A stretch of 64,000 bases of DNA from Mycolicibacterium frederiksbergense (GTDB lineage: Bacteria; Actinomycetota; Actinomycetes; Mycobacteriales; Mycobacteriaceae), in assembly GCF_012223425.1 (NCBI RefSeq), contig NZ_CP038797.1, positions 125,353-189,352 of the forward strand. The letters run 5' to 3'. Under the pieces are notes generated by a model, which ran no database searches, was not told where the DNA came from, and saw nothing but the letters and a program-made list of their open reading frames with translations. The position numbers and the translations under genes are program-made. How positions within the stretch are numbered: the stretch's first letter is position 1; the number at the start of each line of letters is the position of its first letter. Positions 43,489 to 53,218 of this stretch are shown here, piece after piece.

Positions 43489-43603
43489 GCGGATTCGCTA
43501 CCGTATCGCCATCGCCAGGAACCTCCGCACCGGCTCGAGACCAGTCGTCGAGCCCAAGGCCGATGCTACGCGTTCGCCGGGATGGTCGTCGCTGACGGTG
43601 CGA

Positions 43604-44398
43604 TCAGGAGTTCGATGCGTTCGTCTCATCGATGTCGAACCGTCCGGCCTTCAGCCGCTCCAGCGCCCGCCCGTCGACGAGTTCGGCACGGTCGTCTGGA
43701 TTGAGCCAGTAATGGCGGATCATCCAGTACAGCGGCGCTCCGCCTGCCACGTAAAGGTCGAGACCCTCAACGACAAGGTCGTTGCCGTCACGCTGCCGTA
43801 GCACCACCGGCTTACGCGTCTTCATTCGCTCGACATGGTCGACAACCGCGTCGACGTCCTCCCACACGGCGAACCGTGTGAGTTCAACATCGGCGTACTC
43901 GACTTGATAGGGGGTCAGTTTGATATAGCCCGCTCCGCGGCCACGAAATATTTTGACCAAGCCTGGGATCAAAACCAGCAGTGCGCACACCATCACAATC
44001 GGCAAGAAGATCTGCATGCCCCGTGACATCGGAAGGTCGATTTCACCTCGGGGCACGAAGATCACGATCAGCACCGCACTGGGGATGGCTAGGATGCCGC
44101 CGATGAGCAGCAGAACCCCCATCCAGATGTCCGGCCGCAACTTGGTGCCCGTCGTGTCAACACTTGCGCGCAGTGACGTTGGCCAGATCGAAACCCGCAT
44201 GAGCGCAACCACGCCGAGCAACAAGGGCGCAATCCACCCGGCGACGACCGCAGTGGTCAGGTAGTTGCCCCGCATCGTTGCCTCGGCACCTCGGAAAACC
44301 AGCCATCCGCCAATGACGACCAACGCCACCGCCGCCCAACCCCATTTGCGCTGACCGCTTTGCCAACCGGACGGCTCCGGCACGCTTAGGACGGACAC
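43604..44398 (-). CDS. Four-helix membrane protein, possible immunity partner
   Basis: 264 aa from the GTG at 44398, overlapping the end of the ESX-substrate gene by 13 nt. Transmembrane helices near WAAVALVVIGGWLVF, VAGWIAPLLLGVVALM, GVLLLIGGILAIPSAVLIVI and FLPIVMVCALLVLIPGLV, then a cytoplasmic PH-like part (GYIKLTPYQVEYADVELTRF). Overlap with a large putative secreted effector suggests a membrane immunity or export partner; this is inference. Confidence 0.65.
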   Translation of the reverse strand: MSVLSVPEPSGWQSGQRKWGWAAVALVVIGGWLVFRGAEATMRGNYLTTAVVAGWIAPLLLGVVALMRVSIWPTSLRASVDTTGTKLRPDIWMGVLLLIGGILAIPSAVLIVIFVPRGEIDLPMSRGMQIFLPIVMVCALLVLIPGLVKIFRGRGAGYIKLTPYQVEYADVELTRFAVWEDVDAVVDHVERMKTRKPVVLRQRDGNDLVVEGLDLYVAGGAPLYWMIRHYWLNPDDRAELVDGRALERLKAGRFDIDETNASNS

Positions 44399-45450
44399 AC
44401 GAACTCCCCCACAAACTTGCCCAGTTCTGCCCCACCTGTCGCTCCGACCGCCCCGAAGAAGAGTGCGCCGATAGGCACTGTCACCGGGGCGAACGGGCCT
44501 CCGAGCGCGCCCAGCATGGCGCCACCTTCCGCGCCGCCCCAACCGCCGCCACCACTGGCGGCGCCGGCCAGGAAAGCAATACAGCGAGCCTTATCGGAGT
44601 CAGCCATCGCCATGTCGAACACCGTGGTCGCAAATGCAAGCCCCGGACCGCCGAACTTGGCTGCCTTGCCGATGTCGTCGACGGCGGATGGCGTGATCAT
44701 TGGCAAACTGCCTCCATTCACGATGTGCTTCTCCAGGCCGGAGAGGCCAACGCCGGACACCAATGAGATGTTATCGATCAACTCGACCGGGATTGGCGGA
44801 TGCCCACCCTCCGCGGTGGTGAAACCGACTGTCCGATGACCGGACGGATCCATCGAGGCGGTGAGCTGGGATCCATTTGGGTAGGCGACAGTGAAGTAGT
44901 CGTAGTTGGTGCGGAGGTCGTGCCACGAACTGGATCTCGAGACCTCATTGCCATCCTTGTCGAACTGTTCGATCGTGATGAAGTTCTGCCTGTCGGGCCA
45001 GTCGAATGGATCACGCTTGCTGACGACCTGCCGGCTGCCGTCTTGCATGTACACGGTCGTCACTTCGTCGCCGTAGGAGTTCTCTGACTCGACGACCTCG
45101 CGGATCGCCATCATCATGTCTCCGTTGCGAATCGCCTCCTGCGCAACCACACCAACCGGGTTCCGGGGATCCGGAACCTCATCGCCGGGACGCTGCGCGA
45201 CAGGGACGATCATCGATCCCAGATCCGTTGGCGGACCGGCTTCGACGAAGCCGAACTCGCCTCCCGCCGCGACCACAGCGTTCGCGGCCGCGTTATCGGC
45301 GTCACCGACGGCCGTCAGCATGCGGTTGATCGACTCCTGCTCTGAGCGCGCCAGCTTCTCCAGTTGAGCCATATCCTCGGCCGACATCCTGACTGGGTCG
45401 ATCAGGACCACCCACTGGTCGGTGACATTGAGCGGGCCCGCATCTAGCCG

Positions 45451-46908
45451 CAATACCGTTCAGTTAACAGTTTCGGATTCTGATGCTGGGTGGATGTTCG
45501 GGTTGAGGCCAGTGTTGGTGGGCCGTTCTTTTGACGTGCCATTTTGGCATTTTGCGTTTGATCACTCGGGGTGCTGATCGGTGGCGTCGTGGCGGGTTGA
45601 GCCGGGCCAGGAGTCGATGCAGGAAGGCCCGCCAGTGTTGGTCGGCTGATCGTCGCTGGTTAGGGGGAAAAAGCACCCTGCTGGGCGACGGATTGGCGTG
45701 CGATGCGTAGCGCGGCGGTGAAGCTGAGCCGATCGGGGTCTCGGCCGGCGTGATCGGCGGCTTGGCTCATCAGGGATCGAATCGCGTAGTGGCAGCACAG
45801 GTATCCCCAGATTTCCTGAAGTACCAGGTCGGGCGATTTCGATCTCAGCACCACTTTGGAGCCGCGTTGGTGGGTTTTGAGTTCATCAACGACGCTTTCG
45901 ATCTCCCAGCGCTGGGCGTATGCGGTTGCCAGCTCGACCGCAGGCGCTTCCACTGGGTCGAGCAGAGTGGTCACCAGTCGGTAGGCGGTGGGGTTCTCGC
46001 GGCCGTCATCGAGGGTGTAGTCGATGATCCGAGCCAGCATCGGCTCGCCGTGTCGATCCTTACTGGCCCGCAGATGCGCCAGCCACGACCCGTCGGGCAG
46101 GTCCTCCACATGTGACGGTGTCGGCCCGTTGGCCCCGGTACTCACTCGCCACAACAGGTCAGCGCCGGTATCAGAAGCGTTACGCCACAACAGATATGAG
46201 AAGAATCCGCGGTCGGCCAGCAACAACATCCCGGGTGCGAGCGCAGGCAGGAGATCCCCGATCAACACCTTCTCAGAGTCCCGGCAAGCCCCCACCACGG
46301 CAGCGAAGATCGCGTGCGTGCCACACTCGGCGACCGCCAGCAGCCGGGCCTGCGGAAACGCCGATTTCTCGCCCTTATTGACCCCGGGCCGGCCGAAGAA
46401 CTCTTCGTTGACCGGGGTGTCCGCCACGTCCAAGCAGGTCCCATCAATGGCCACCAACCGCCGCCCGGCCGCCCATGTCCCCGGCGTGTCCTGACCACCC
46501 AACGGCCGAGCAACCCGCGCGAATAGGTCCGCCAACGGCGCCGACCCCAGCCGCTCCCGCGCCTGAAAGATCGCCGACTTACCCGGCAACCGATACTCTT
46601 CACGCCACCCCGAAGCCCACGCCAAACCATCCGTGAGCTGTGATAACACGTCTTCATAGGAACCGTCTGAATACAGGCCCATCCCGATCGCGAAGTAGGC
46701 CATCACCCGCGCCGGCAGCGCACGATGACGCACCTGTGTGCGCCCTGCCGCCTCAATCACCTCGTCCACCAACGCCGGCGGGAACACCCGCGTCAGCACA
46801 CCCACCGACACCAGATCCGACAACCGACGATCCGACTCCGGCTTGCGCCAACCCGCACGAGGCATAACCTACAAACTACACCGTTGTAGTCTTAACTGAA
46901 CGGTATTG
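45451..46908 (-). mobile_element. IS4-type insertion sequence
   Basis: 1458 bp. Perfect 17-bp terminal inverted repeats CAATACCGTTCAGTTAA, flanked by the direct duplication CATCTAGCCG at 45441-45450 and 46909-46918. One intact transposase. Perfect ends and duplication point to recent insertion. Confidence 0.95.
45660..46865 (-). CDS. IS4-family transposase
   Basis: 401 aa. N-terminal DUF4372-like part (PPALVDEVIEAAGRTQVRHR, YFAIGMGLYSDGSYEDVLSQ) and a DDE_Tnp_1 domain: Asp in LVAIDGTCLDVADTP, Asp in LLLADRGFFSYLLW, and Glu in YAQRWEIESVVDELKTHQRG (the Y-2-R-3-E-6-K signature). Intact. Confidence 0.93.
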   Translation of the reverse strand: MPRAGWRKPESDRRLSDLVSVGVLTRVFPPALVDEVIEAAGRTQVRHRALPARVMAYFAIGMGLYSDGSYEDVLSQLTDGLAWASGWREEYRLPGKSAIFQARERLGSAPLADLFARVARPLGGQDTPGTWAAGRRLVAIDGTCLDVADTPVNEEFFGRPGVNKGEKSAFPQARLLAVAECGTHAIFAAVVGACRDSEKVLIGDLLPALAPGMLLLADRGFFSYLLWRNASDTGADLLWRVSTGANGPTPSHVEDLPDGSWLAHLRASKDRHGEPMLARIIDYTLDDGRENPTAYRLVTTLLDPVEAPAVELATAYAQRWEIESVVDELKTHQRGSKVVLRSKSPDLVLQEIWGYLCCHYAIRSLMSQAADHAGRDPDRLSFTAALRIARQSVAQQGAFSP

Positions 46909-47227
46909 CATCTAGCCGGTCGGCCGCGTTGAGCAACGCACTTCGCGCGGGTCCGATCGTGTCGGCACCGGTGCGCAACGCTGACGCGACACCATTCGCG
47001 TACGCCAAGAAAGTCAAGGCCTGACGGCTCGCCCGTCCGAACATCGCCGACGCCGCCTCGTGCGCGCGCCCCGACCATGCCTTGACCTCGGGCATGCGCA
47101 GACACTCGTCATCGATGCCCGTCACCGCATCCGACACCGACCGCGCCTTGGACGTGATCGACTCTGCGGACGTCGTCAGGGAGTCAGGGTTCCACCCCCT
47201 CAGGGTGGGACGTGACGGCAGCATCGG

Positions 47228-47512
47228 TCAGAACAACCCGTCCAGGGTGCCCGCCAGCGCGTCGTCGGTCACCTCGTACGCGTCGCCGGCTCCACGCACG
47301 GCCTGTCCGAGCTTGGTCACGTTCTGCGCGAGTTGGTCAGCCACGGTGGAGAAGTGCTCACCGACGGCGCGCACCGCCCACTGTGTCGTGGAGCCGGGCA
47401 GTCCCTCGGCGGCTTTGGATGTGGTCCCACCGACATCGGCCGCGGTGATCACCCCGGCGGCGCTGTCGACCTGCCCGGCCAACGCTCGGAGTATCTCCGG
47501 ATCTACCTGCAC
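47228..47512 (-). CDS. EspC-family (DUF2580-like) ESX protein
   Basis: 94 aa, GTG start. VDPEILRALAGQVDSAAGVI, a helix-turn-helix hairpin, and the C-terminal secretion signal YEVTDDALA fitting Y-x3-[D/E]. EspC-type proteins are co-secreted by ESX systems with the product of the next gene, here the IS-interrupted one, 3 nt downstream. Confidence 0.85.
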   Translation of the reverse strand: MQVDPEILRALAGQVDSAAGVITAADVGGTTSKAAEGLPGSTTQWAVRAVGEHFSTVADQLAQNVTKLGQAVRGAGDAYEVTDDALAGTLDGLF

Positions 47513-47626
47513 CTGGCCCCCTCAAGCACTCGCTCACCCCATTCTGCGGTATGCAGAGACTACGGATGTGCACGTTTTTTAGTGCCAGGGTGAAGAAATC
47601 CCCGCTCCAGAGCCCGACCTGAAGCG

Positions 47627-49129
47627 TCACACCCCCAAACGCCCCGACAGCTTCGTGAGTCGCTCGAGGCTGGCCCCGTCGAGTCCGGTGAGTCGCACGG
47701 TCTTACCCCGCGCCTGGTACTTCAGCCGGATCGTGTCCAGCGTCGCGACCGACGACGCATCCCAGACATCGGTGCCCGACAAGTCGATCACCACGTCGTC
47801 CGGGTCATTGGCGTAGTCGAACTGATGCACCAGATCGTTGCTCGACGCGAAGAACAGCTCACCCCGCACCCGGTACGTCCGGACATCCGACGCTGCATCG
47901 CACTCGACGACGGTGAGATGAGCGACGCGGCGGGCGAAGCCGACCATCGCAGCCAGCACACCCAGCGATACGCCCACGGCGAGGTTCCCGGTCGCGACCG
48001 TGCCGACGACCGTCACGAGCATCACCGCGGTCTCGCTGCGCGGCATCACCCGCAACGTGCGAGGGGTGACGCTGTGCCAGTCGAACGTCGCCACCGACAC
48101 CACGATCATCACCGCCACCAGCGCGGCCATCGGGATCATGCCGACGGCGGACCCCAGGGTCACCACCAGCACAAGGATGAACACGCCGGCCAGCAACGTG
48201 GACAACCGTGTCCGGGCCCCGGCCACCTTGACGTTCATCATCGTCTGGCCGACCACCGCACAGCCGCCCATACCGCCGAACATCGCGGTGACGATGTTGG
48301 CCACACCCTGGCCCCACGCCTCCCGAGTCTTGTTCGACGGCGTCTCGGTGATGTCGTCGACGAGCTTGGCGGTCATCAGTGACTCCAACAGCCCGACCAG
48401 CGCCGCGCCGAGCGCATACGGCGCGATGATCTGCAGCGTCTGCAACGTCAACGGCACGGCCGGAAACCCGGGCACGGGAAGCGAATCCGGCAGCGCACCC
48501 TGATCACCGACATCCGGCACCTGCCAGCCGAACACCGCGACCGATCCTGTCAGCAGCAGTACGACCACCAGCGGCGCCGGAACGGCCGTCGTCACCTTCG
48601 GCAGCAGCACCATCACGACGATGCCGACCACCGTCAGCGGATACACCAGCCACGGCACCCCGAGCAGATGCGGCACCTGCGAGACGAACACCAGGATGGC
48701 CAGCGCGTTGACGAATCCGATCATCACGCTGCGCGGGATGAACCGCATGAGCCTCGCGACGCCCACGAACGCCAGCGTCAACTGGAAGAGCCCCGCCAGC
48801 ACGATCGTCGCGATGAGGTAGCCCACCCCGTGCTCATGCGCCACCGGCGCCACCACCAGGGCCACCGCCGCGGTCGCCGCCGAGATCATCGCCGGCCGCC
48901 CGCCGGTCAGCGCGATGGTGATCGCCATCGTGACCGAGGAGAACAACCCGACGCGGGGATCCACCCCGGCGATCACGGAGAACGCGATCGCCTCCGGAAT
49001 CAGCGCCAGCGCGACCACTAGCCCGGCCAGCACCTCGGTGCGCAGCCGAGCCGGCGACCGAAGCGCCTGCACGACAGACGTTTCGGCGACGACGTGGTGA
49101 TCCCGCCCGGCGGGAAGGGTGACGCTCAC
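47627..49129 (-). CDS. SulP-family anion transporter
   Basis: 500 aa, GTG start with AGGAGAG upstream. About 10-12 membrane segments, family signature GRPAMISAATAAVALVVAPV and FGGMGGCAVVGQTMMNVKVA, then a C-terminal STAS domain (VVIDLSGTDVWDASSVATLD). Takes up sulfate or bicarbonate-type anions with a cation. With the sulfatase and ABC genes further on, sulfate is plausible but not proved. Confidence 0.9.
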   Translation of the reverse strand: MSVTLPAGRDHHVVAETSVVQALRSPARLRTEVLAGLVVALALIPEAIAFSVIAGVDPRVGLFSSVTMAITIALTGGRPAMISAATAAVALVVAPVAHEHGVGYLIATIVLAGLFQLTLAFVGVARLMRFIPRSVMIGFVNALAILVFVSQVPHLLGVPWLVYPLTVVGIVVMVLLPKVTTAVPAPLVVVLLLTGSVAVFGWQVPDVGDQGALPDSLPVPGFPAVPLTLQTLQIIAPYALGAALVGLLESLMTAKLVDDITETPSNKTREAWGQGVANIVTAMFGGMGGCAVVGQTMMNVKVAGARTRLSTLLAGVFILVLVVTLGSAVGMIPMAALVAVMIVVSVATFDWHSVTPRTLRVMPRSETAVMLVTVVGTVATGNLAVGVSLGVLAAMVGFARRVAHLTVVECDAASDVRTYRVRGELFFASSNDLVHQFDYANDPDDVVIDLSGTDVWDASSVATLDTIRLKYQARGKTVRLTGLDGASLERLTKLSGRLGV

Positions 49130-49151
49130 GATGCTCTCCTACTGGTGACGG

Positions 49152-49365
49152 TCAGGCACTCTGCGTGGGACTGTGGCCGAGGAAGTCGAGGATGCCGCGG
49201 CGGCGCCGCTGATACTCCTCGTGGAACTGGGCCTCGCGCGACCGCGGCTGATCGCTGGTGATGATCTCTGCCACCGTCGCCGGCCGGTGGCTGAGCAGCA
49301 CGACCCTGTCCGCGAGCAACAACGCCTCGTCGACGTCGTGGGTGACGAACAGGATCGTCATCCGC
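49152..49365 (-). pseudogene. 3' fragment of an ABC transporter ATPase
   Basis: Reads MTILFVTHDVDEALLLADRV, then HRPATVAEIITSDQPRSREA and ends SPTQSA: the H-loop and C-terminal part of a nitrate/sulfonate/taurine-type ATPase. Walker A, Q-loop and signature are absent; sequence just upstream does not continue the domain. A remnant of a second ATPase, next to the living transporter operon. Confidence 0.7.
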
Positions 49366-49497
49366 TGGGCCTCCCACACCGACGCAGACCCACAACCGTG
49401 CACGCGCGGCGCTCTTGCCCGAACACCGGGCAACAGAGTCGCACAACGACTGGACCACTACGACGGGCTCACCTCACGCGGATCGGCCGCGCAGCAC

Positions 49498-50583
49498 TCA
49501 CCAACTGAATGGTTTGTTGAGGTTCAGTGTCTTATAGGCCTTTTCGTACCATCCCTGCGGGGCATAGTCGCTTGTGTGCAGATAACACTGGGCCTGCACT
49601 TCGGAGCTGCCCGGGGTGAAGGTGAGCAGCCGACTGATCGGTAGCGTTGTGATCGGCATGTGGTGCTTGCTCAGCGACGCAGCGTTCATGAAATAAGTTC
49701 CCCCATAGCACTGCTCGATATGAGTCTTCCCGCCATAGGAATCGTCGGGGTTGGTGTGGGTGTGGCCGGCGATCCACAGTGCGACCGACCCGGGATGCGC
49801 TTCCAAGTAGCTCTCGAAGGCACCCGAATCCGGCTTGCTATCAACCCAGTACAGGTAGGACGCTCCGTTTGGCGTGCCGCGCTGGAATGGTCGATGATAG
49901 TGCTCGTGCAGCGTTCCGTCGTCGTCGATGCGAACGCCTTCCCACTCCCCGGAGGCAACCGTCGTGCCTTTGAGGACGTAGTGATGGACGGTCACTATGA
50001 TCGATTCGGGATTTTCTTCGACATTGCGCTTCCACCATTCGAACGTGCTCCCCGACACCACGCCGCCGGGGTTTCCACCCAGTTCACCACGGCCAGCTGC
50101 CTGGGTGGGCTCGTTGATGTCACTCATCATCAGAAACAGGATGTTGCCCACCCGGAACGAGTACCTCTCCCAGGTGCCTTGGACGGGATAGGTTCTTGCC
50201 GCAGGGTCGACGCCCGAGTCCTCGGTGTGCCGACCCAGCGGATCGATCCATTTCTGCCACCACCAGCCCGCCGGTTCCGTCAATCCGCTGCGGTCGTGGT
50301 TGCCTGACACGCTGTAAACGTCCTCGCGGCGGTGTTTGCGCATAGCCGAGAACTGCCGGCGAATCTCAGCGCCTTCTGCGTCGGACGGCAGGCCCAGGTG
50401 CGTGCCTGACATATCGCCGGCGTCGATGGCTATGTCCCAGTCGAACGGTTGACCGCCTTCTGCTCCACCGTATTCCGATTGCCGGATGGCGTCTGCCAAG
50501 CTTTCTCGTCCGTATTCGATGTCGGTGCCGACGTGCGCGTCGCCGAACGCCCATAGCTTGAACTCGCGTTCCAGTTCCTTCAT
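49498..50583 (-). CDS. Calcineurin-like metallophosphoesterase
   Basis: 361 aa. Metal motifs in order: WAFGDAHVG, AIDAGDMSGTH, VSGNHDRSG, IIVTVHHYVL, WIAGHTHTN. No signal peptide visible, so cytoplasmic, although the operon encodes an importer. Start overlaps the stop of the binding-protein gene (ATGA). Perhaps it processes an imported phosphorus- or sulfur-containing compound; unproved. Confidence 0.85.
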   Translation of the reverse strand: MKELEREFKLWAFGDAHVGTDIEYGRESLADAIRQSEYGGAEGGQPFDWDIAIDAGDMSGTHLGLPSDAEGAEIRRQFSAMRKHRREDVYSVSGNHDRSGLTEPAGWWWQKWIDPLGRHTEDSGVDPAARTYPVQGTWERYSFRVGNILFLMMSDINEPTQAAGRGELGGNPGGVVSGSTFEWWKRNVEENPESIIVTVHHYVLKGTTVASGEWEGVRIDDDGTLHEHYHRPFQRGTPNGASYLYWVDSKPDSGAFESYLEAHPGSVALWIAGHTHTNPDDSYGGKTHIEQCYGGTYFMNAASLSKHHMPITTLPISRLLTFTPGSSEVQAQCYLHTSDYAPQGWYEKAYKTLNLNKPFSW

Positions 50584-51584
50584 GATGTGCTGATTACCTC
50601 GCTGTCTGATGAAGGCGTGGTTTTGATCACGCCGATTGCTTGCATTGCTTCAGCCATTGCTTGGACACCCGTGACGCCGGATGTGAATGTGACCGAGGGC
50701 TCGTGTAGTTGAGCTGAGATCGTAGAAGCGTCCTCTCCGAATTCGGCGGCGAGGATGGCAGCCGACTCATCTGGGTCGGATGTGATGAAATCAGCGGCTC
50801 GGCTGATGCCGGTCCGCAGCGCCTCGATAACATCAGGGTTGTCCTCGATGTAGGGCTGTCGCACTGCCACCGCACCGAAGATCGGACGATCAGGCCCCCC
50901 GAAGATGTCGTGGCTGCCCAAGATTCTGCGCGCACCTGCGTCCCGATCCTTGAACTGGTACGGCGGGTTGGTGAACTGTGCTGCCACGCGGCCGGTGAGC
51001 AAGGACTGCGTGCCCGTGTCGTGCGGCATGTATACCTCGTTCACCTTCAATGCGTCTGCGTTACCAAGTTGCTGCTTGGCTGCAATCCGCAAGAGAATCG
51101 CCTGGTTGTTGTCAGCCGACAGAACGGCGATCTTGTCGGAGGGGGTGAAGTCGGCCAATGAGTCGATGCGGGGATCTTTTGCCATCAGCCACTGGTCGAT
51201 GTCAGACAACGCACTGACGATCTTCCAGTCCAGCCCCTTGTCCCATCCGACCAGGAATGGCGACAGCGCCAAGGCGCCCACCTGGATGTCGCCTGAAATC
51301 ATTCCTGATCTGATCAGCGCTCCAGAATTGACAGTCTGATACGACACATCCCAATTGGGCAGGGATTCCTGCAACCAGCCCTTACTCTTCAGGACCATCA
51401 GTGGCGCGTAGCCGAAGTTCGGCTGATAAGCGATCTTCAGCGTCGTTTGGCTTCCACCGCCGGCGCCACCCGCGTCCTGATTGCCGCACGCCGCTGCGGT
51501 CAACGCAACGCCCGTCGTAGCAGCCAGCACTCCGAACCGTCTGCGAGATATCGCGCGAAATGGCTTAGAACCGTTGATTTCCAA
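50580..51584 (-). CDS. SsuA/TauA/NrtA-type ABC substrate-binding lipoprotein
   Basis: 334 aa. Twin-arginine-like leader (SRRRFGVLAATTGVALTAAA) then Cys: a lipoprotein. Mature part opens LKIAYQPNFGYAPLMVLKSK and has VYMPHDTGTQSLLTGRVAAQ, as in binding proteins for sulfonates, taurine or nitrate. Position 3 of the 53218-49498 operon. Confidence 0.85.
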   Translation of the reverse strand: MEINGSKPFRAISRRRFGVLAATTGVALTAAACGNQDAGGAGGGSQTTLKIAYQPNFGYAPLMVLKSKGWLQESLPNWDVSYQTVNSGALIRSGMISGDIQVGALALSPFLVGWDKGLDWKIVSALSDIDQWLMAKDPRIDSLADFTPSDKIAVLSADNNQAILLRIAAKQQLGNADALKVNEVYMPHDTGTQSLLTGRVAAQFTNPPYQFKDRDAGARRILGSHDIFGGPDRPIFGAVAVRQPYIEDNPDVIEALRTGISRAADFITSDPDESAAILAAEFGEDASTISAQLHEPSVTFTSGVTGVQAMAEAMQAIGVIKTTPSSDSEVISTS

Positions 51585-51620
51585 CGAATTACCTCTTCCT
51601 AGTGTCCGAATGTGTGACTG

Positions 51621-52451
51621 TCAGGCTGGCGACGACATACCCCAGCGGACTAACGTTCGACGTTCGAGCATCTTGAACAGCGCCTCAATGAGCACGCCCG
51701 CAATTGCGATCGTCACTAGGCCTGCGAAGACCTCGTCGACTCGCATGAACATGCTGGCGTTGTTGATGTAGAAGCCGAGGCCACCGCCTTGTCCTGATGC
51801 TCCGAACACCAGTTCTGCGCCGATCAACGTGCGCCATGCGAACGCCCATCCGGTCTTCAATCCAGTGAAGGCGTACGGCAGAGCCGCCGGCAGCAAGATG
51901 TCACCGGCAAGTCGAAACCTGTTCAGGCCCAGCGTTCTACCAACCATAACTACGGTTGGGTTGACTGAGCGGAAGCCGGCACTGATGTTCAGCGCCACCG
52001 GCCACACCACTGAGTTGGCGATGACGATGGTCAGCGCCAACGGCCCGATTCCAAACCACAGGATCGCCAGCGGCAGGATCGCGATAGCCGGTAGTGGAGT
52101 GAGCGTTGAGGTGGCCAACGACAGTGCGTACCCGCACCACTTGCTCCACGTGGCCAGGACGGTCAAGATTATCGCGGCCCCAACGCCGACCACCAGACCG
52201 ATGGTCAGATAACGGAACGTCCCGAACGTCGCGTCCATGAGCGAGCCGGTCCGCCACCCGTTCCACATCGCTTCGAATACCTGCACCGGGCTCGCAAAGA
52301 CGAGGCTGTCCACTCCACCCACGGTGGCGTAAATCTGCCACAGCAGAACGAACGCGCAAATCAGCGTGAACTTGGCGCCGAGTGTCCGCGCGCCGACCGA
52401 CTGCATGCCGAGTTTCGCCTGCACACGCTCGGTGTTTCTGGTCGATAACAC
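51621..52451 (-). CDS. ABC transporter permease (SsuC/TauC/NrtB type)
   Basis: 276 aa, about six membrane segments. EAA loop present in modified form around AGDILLPAALPYAFTGLKTG, then WAFAWRTLIGAELVFGASGQ. Gap of 9 nt to the ATPase gene. Forms the import channel for the SsuA-type binding protein. Confidence 0.9.
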   Translation of the reverse strand: MLSTRNTERVQAKLGMQSVGARTLGAKFTLICAFVLLWQIYATVGGVDSLVFASPVQVFEAMWNGWRTGSLMDATFGTFRYLTIGLVVGVGAAIILTVLATWSKWCGYALSLATSTLTPLPAIAILPLAILWFGIGPLALTIVIANSVVWPVALNISAGFRSVNPTVVMVGRTLGLNRFRLAGDILLPAALPYAFTGLKTGWAFAWRTLIGAELVFGASGQGGGLGFYINNASMFMRVDEVFAGLVTIAIAGVLIEALFKMLERRTLVRWGMSSPA

Positions 52452-52460
52452 AGTTCTCCC

Positions 52461-53218
52461 CTAGCCCGTCAACAGTTCTCGCAGATGGCGCTCGGCAGTT
52501 GCGAAGCCGGGGCCATCGAGGTCACGCGTCGATACGTCGATGATTTCCTGCACACGCGACGGCGAATTGCCCAGGATGATGATGCGATCCCCCAGCCGTA
52601 GCGCCTCGTCGATGCTGTGGGTCACGAACAACAGCGTGGATTTGGTTTGGTCCATGACCCGACGCAGTTCGCCCTGCAGACGCTGTCGGGTGAGCGCGTC
52701 GAGGGCGGCGAAGGGTTCGTCCATCAACAGGATTGCCGGTTCAATCGCCAATGCTCGTGCGATGGCCACGCGCTGTTTCATACCGCCGGACAGCTGATGC
52801 GGGTAAAGGCTTGCCGCGTTGCTGAGCCCCATAAGGTCCAGATAGCGCTCCGCGGTCTCGGAGGCCACCGCTTTGGACCGACCCACGGCACGCACCGCAT
52901 AGCGGATGTTGTCGACGGCTGTCTTCCACGGAAACAGTTGATCGAGTTCCTGGAAAACTACCCCGCGGTCGGGTCCCGGGGCCGGCGCGCTCACTCCACG
53001 AACCCTGACCTCACCAGACATGGGGTGATGAAGCCGGCGATGGTCTTGAGCAACGTCGATTTTCCGCAGCCGGACGCACCGATCAACATCACGCGTTCCT
53101 GTGGGTGGATCTCGAAGCTCACATCCTCGATCGCGATCCGGGTGGTGCCGTCCACCTGGTATCCGACCTTCAGCCGGTTGGCGACGAGAATGGCTTGCGT
53201 ACGGTTGAAGTCACTCAT
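52461..53218 (-). CDS. ABC transporter ATPase (SsuB/TauB type), frame split by one base
   Basis: Frame 1 from 53218 carries Walker A (MLIGASGCGKSTLLKTIAGF) and reaches ITP; frame 2 resumes at MSGEVRVRG near 53021 with Q-loop VVFQELDQLFPW, signature HQLSGGMKQRVAIARAL, Walker B AILLMDEPFAALD and H-loop LLFVTHSIDEAL. Adding one C to CCCC before ATGTCTGG joins them (ITP-MSGEV) into about 252 aa. Either a sequence error or a disabled importer. Confidence 0.85.

Larger units (their letters stand above)
44386..47224 (-). pseudogene. Large ESX-substrate-like gene interrupted by IS4-type element
   Basis: The N-terminal part (47224 to 46909; SITSKARSVSDAVTGIDDEC, MPEVKAWSGRAHEAASAMFG) and C-terminal part (45450 to 44386) become one frame when the IS and one copy of its 10-bp duplication are removed (NAADRLDA joined to GPLNVTDQWVVL), about 450 aa. 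The first 100 residues are a WXG100-like helical hairpin with the W-S-G turn; the middle is a beta-rich region (YGDEVTTVYMQDGSRQVV); the end is a hydrophobic Gly-zipper region (GGAMLGALGGPFAPVTVPIG). It follows an EspC-like gene, the usual ESX partner. Probably a secreted effector. The C-terminal part has an internal ATG, but function is doubtful. Confidence 0.8.

Noticed and set aside
43489..43603. Glycine or other riboswitch before sdaA
   Set aside because: No conserved glycine-aptamer core or extended paired structure could be read in the 115-bp leader.
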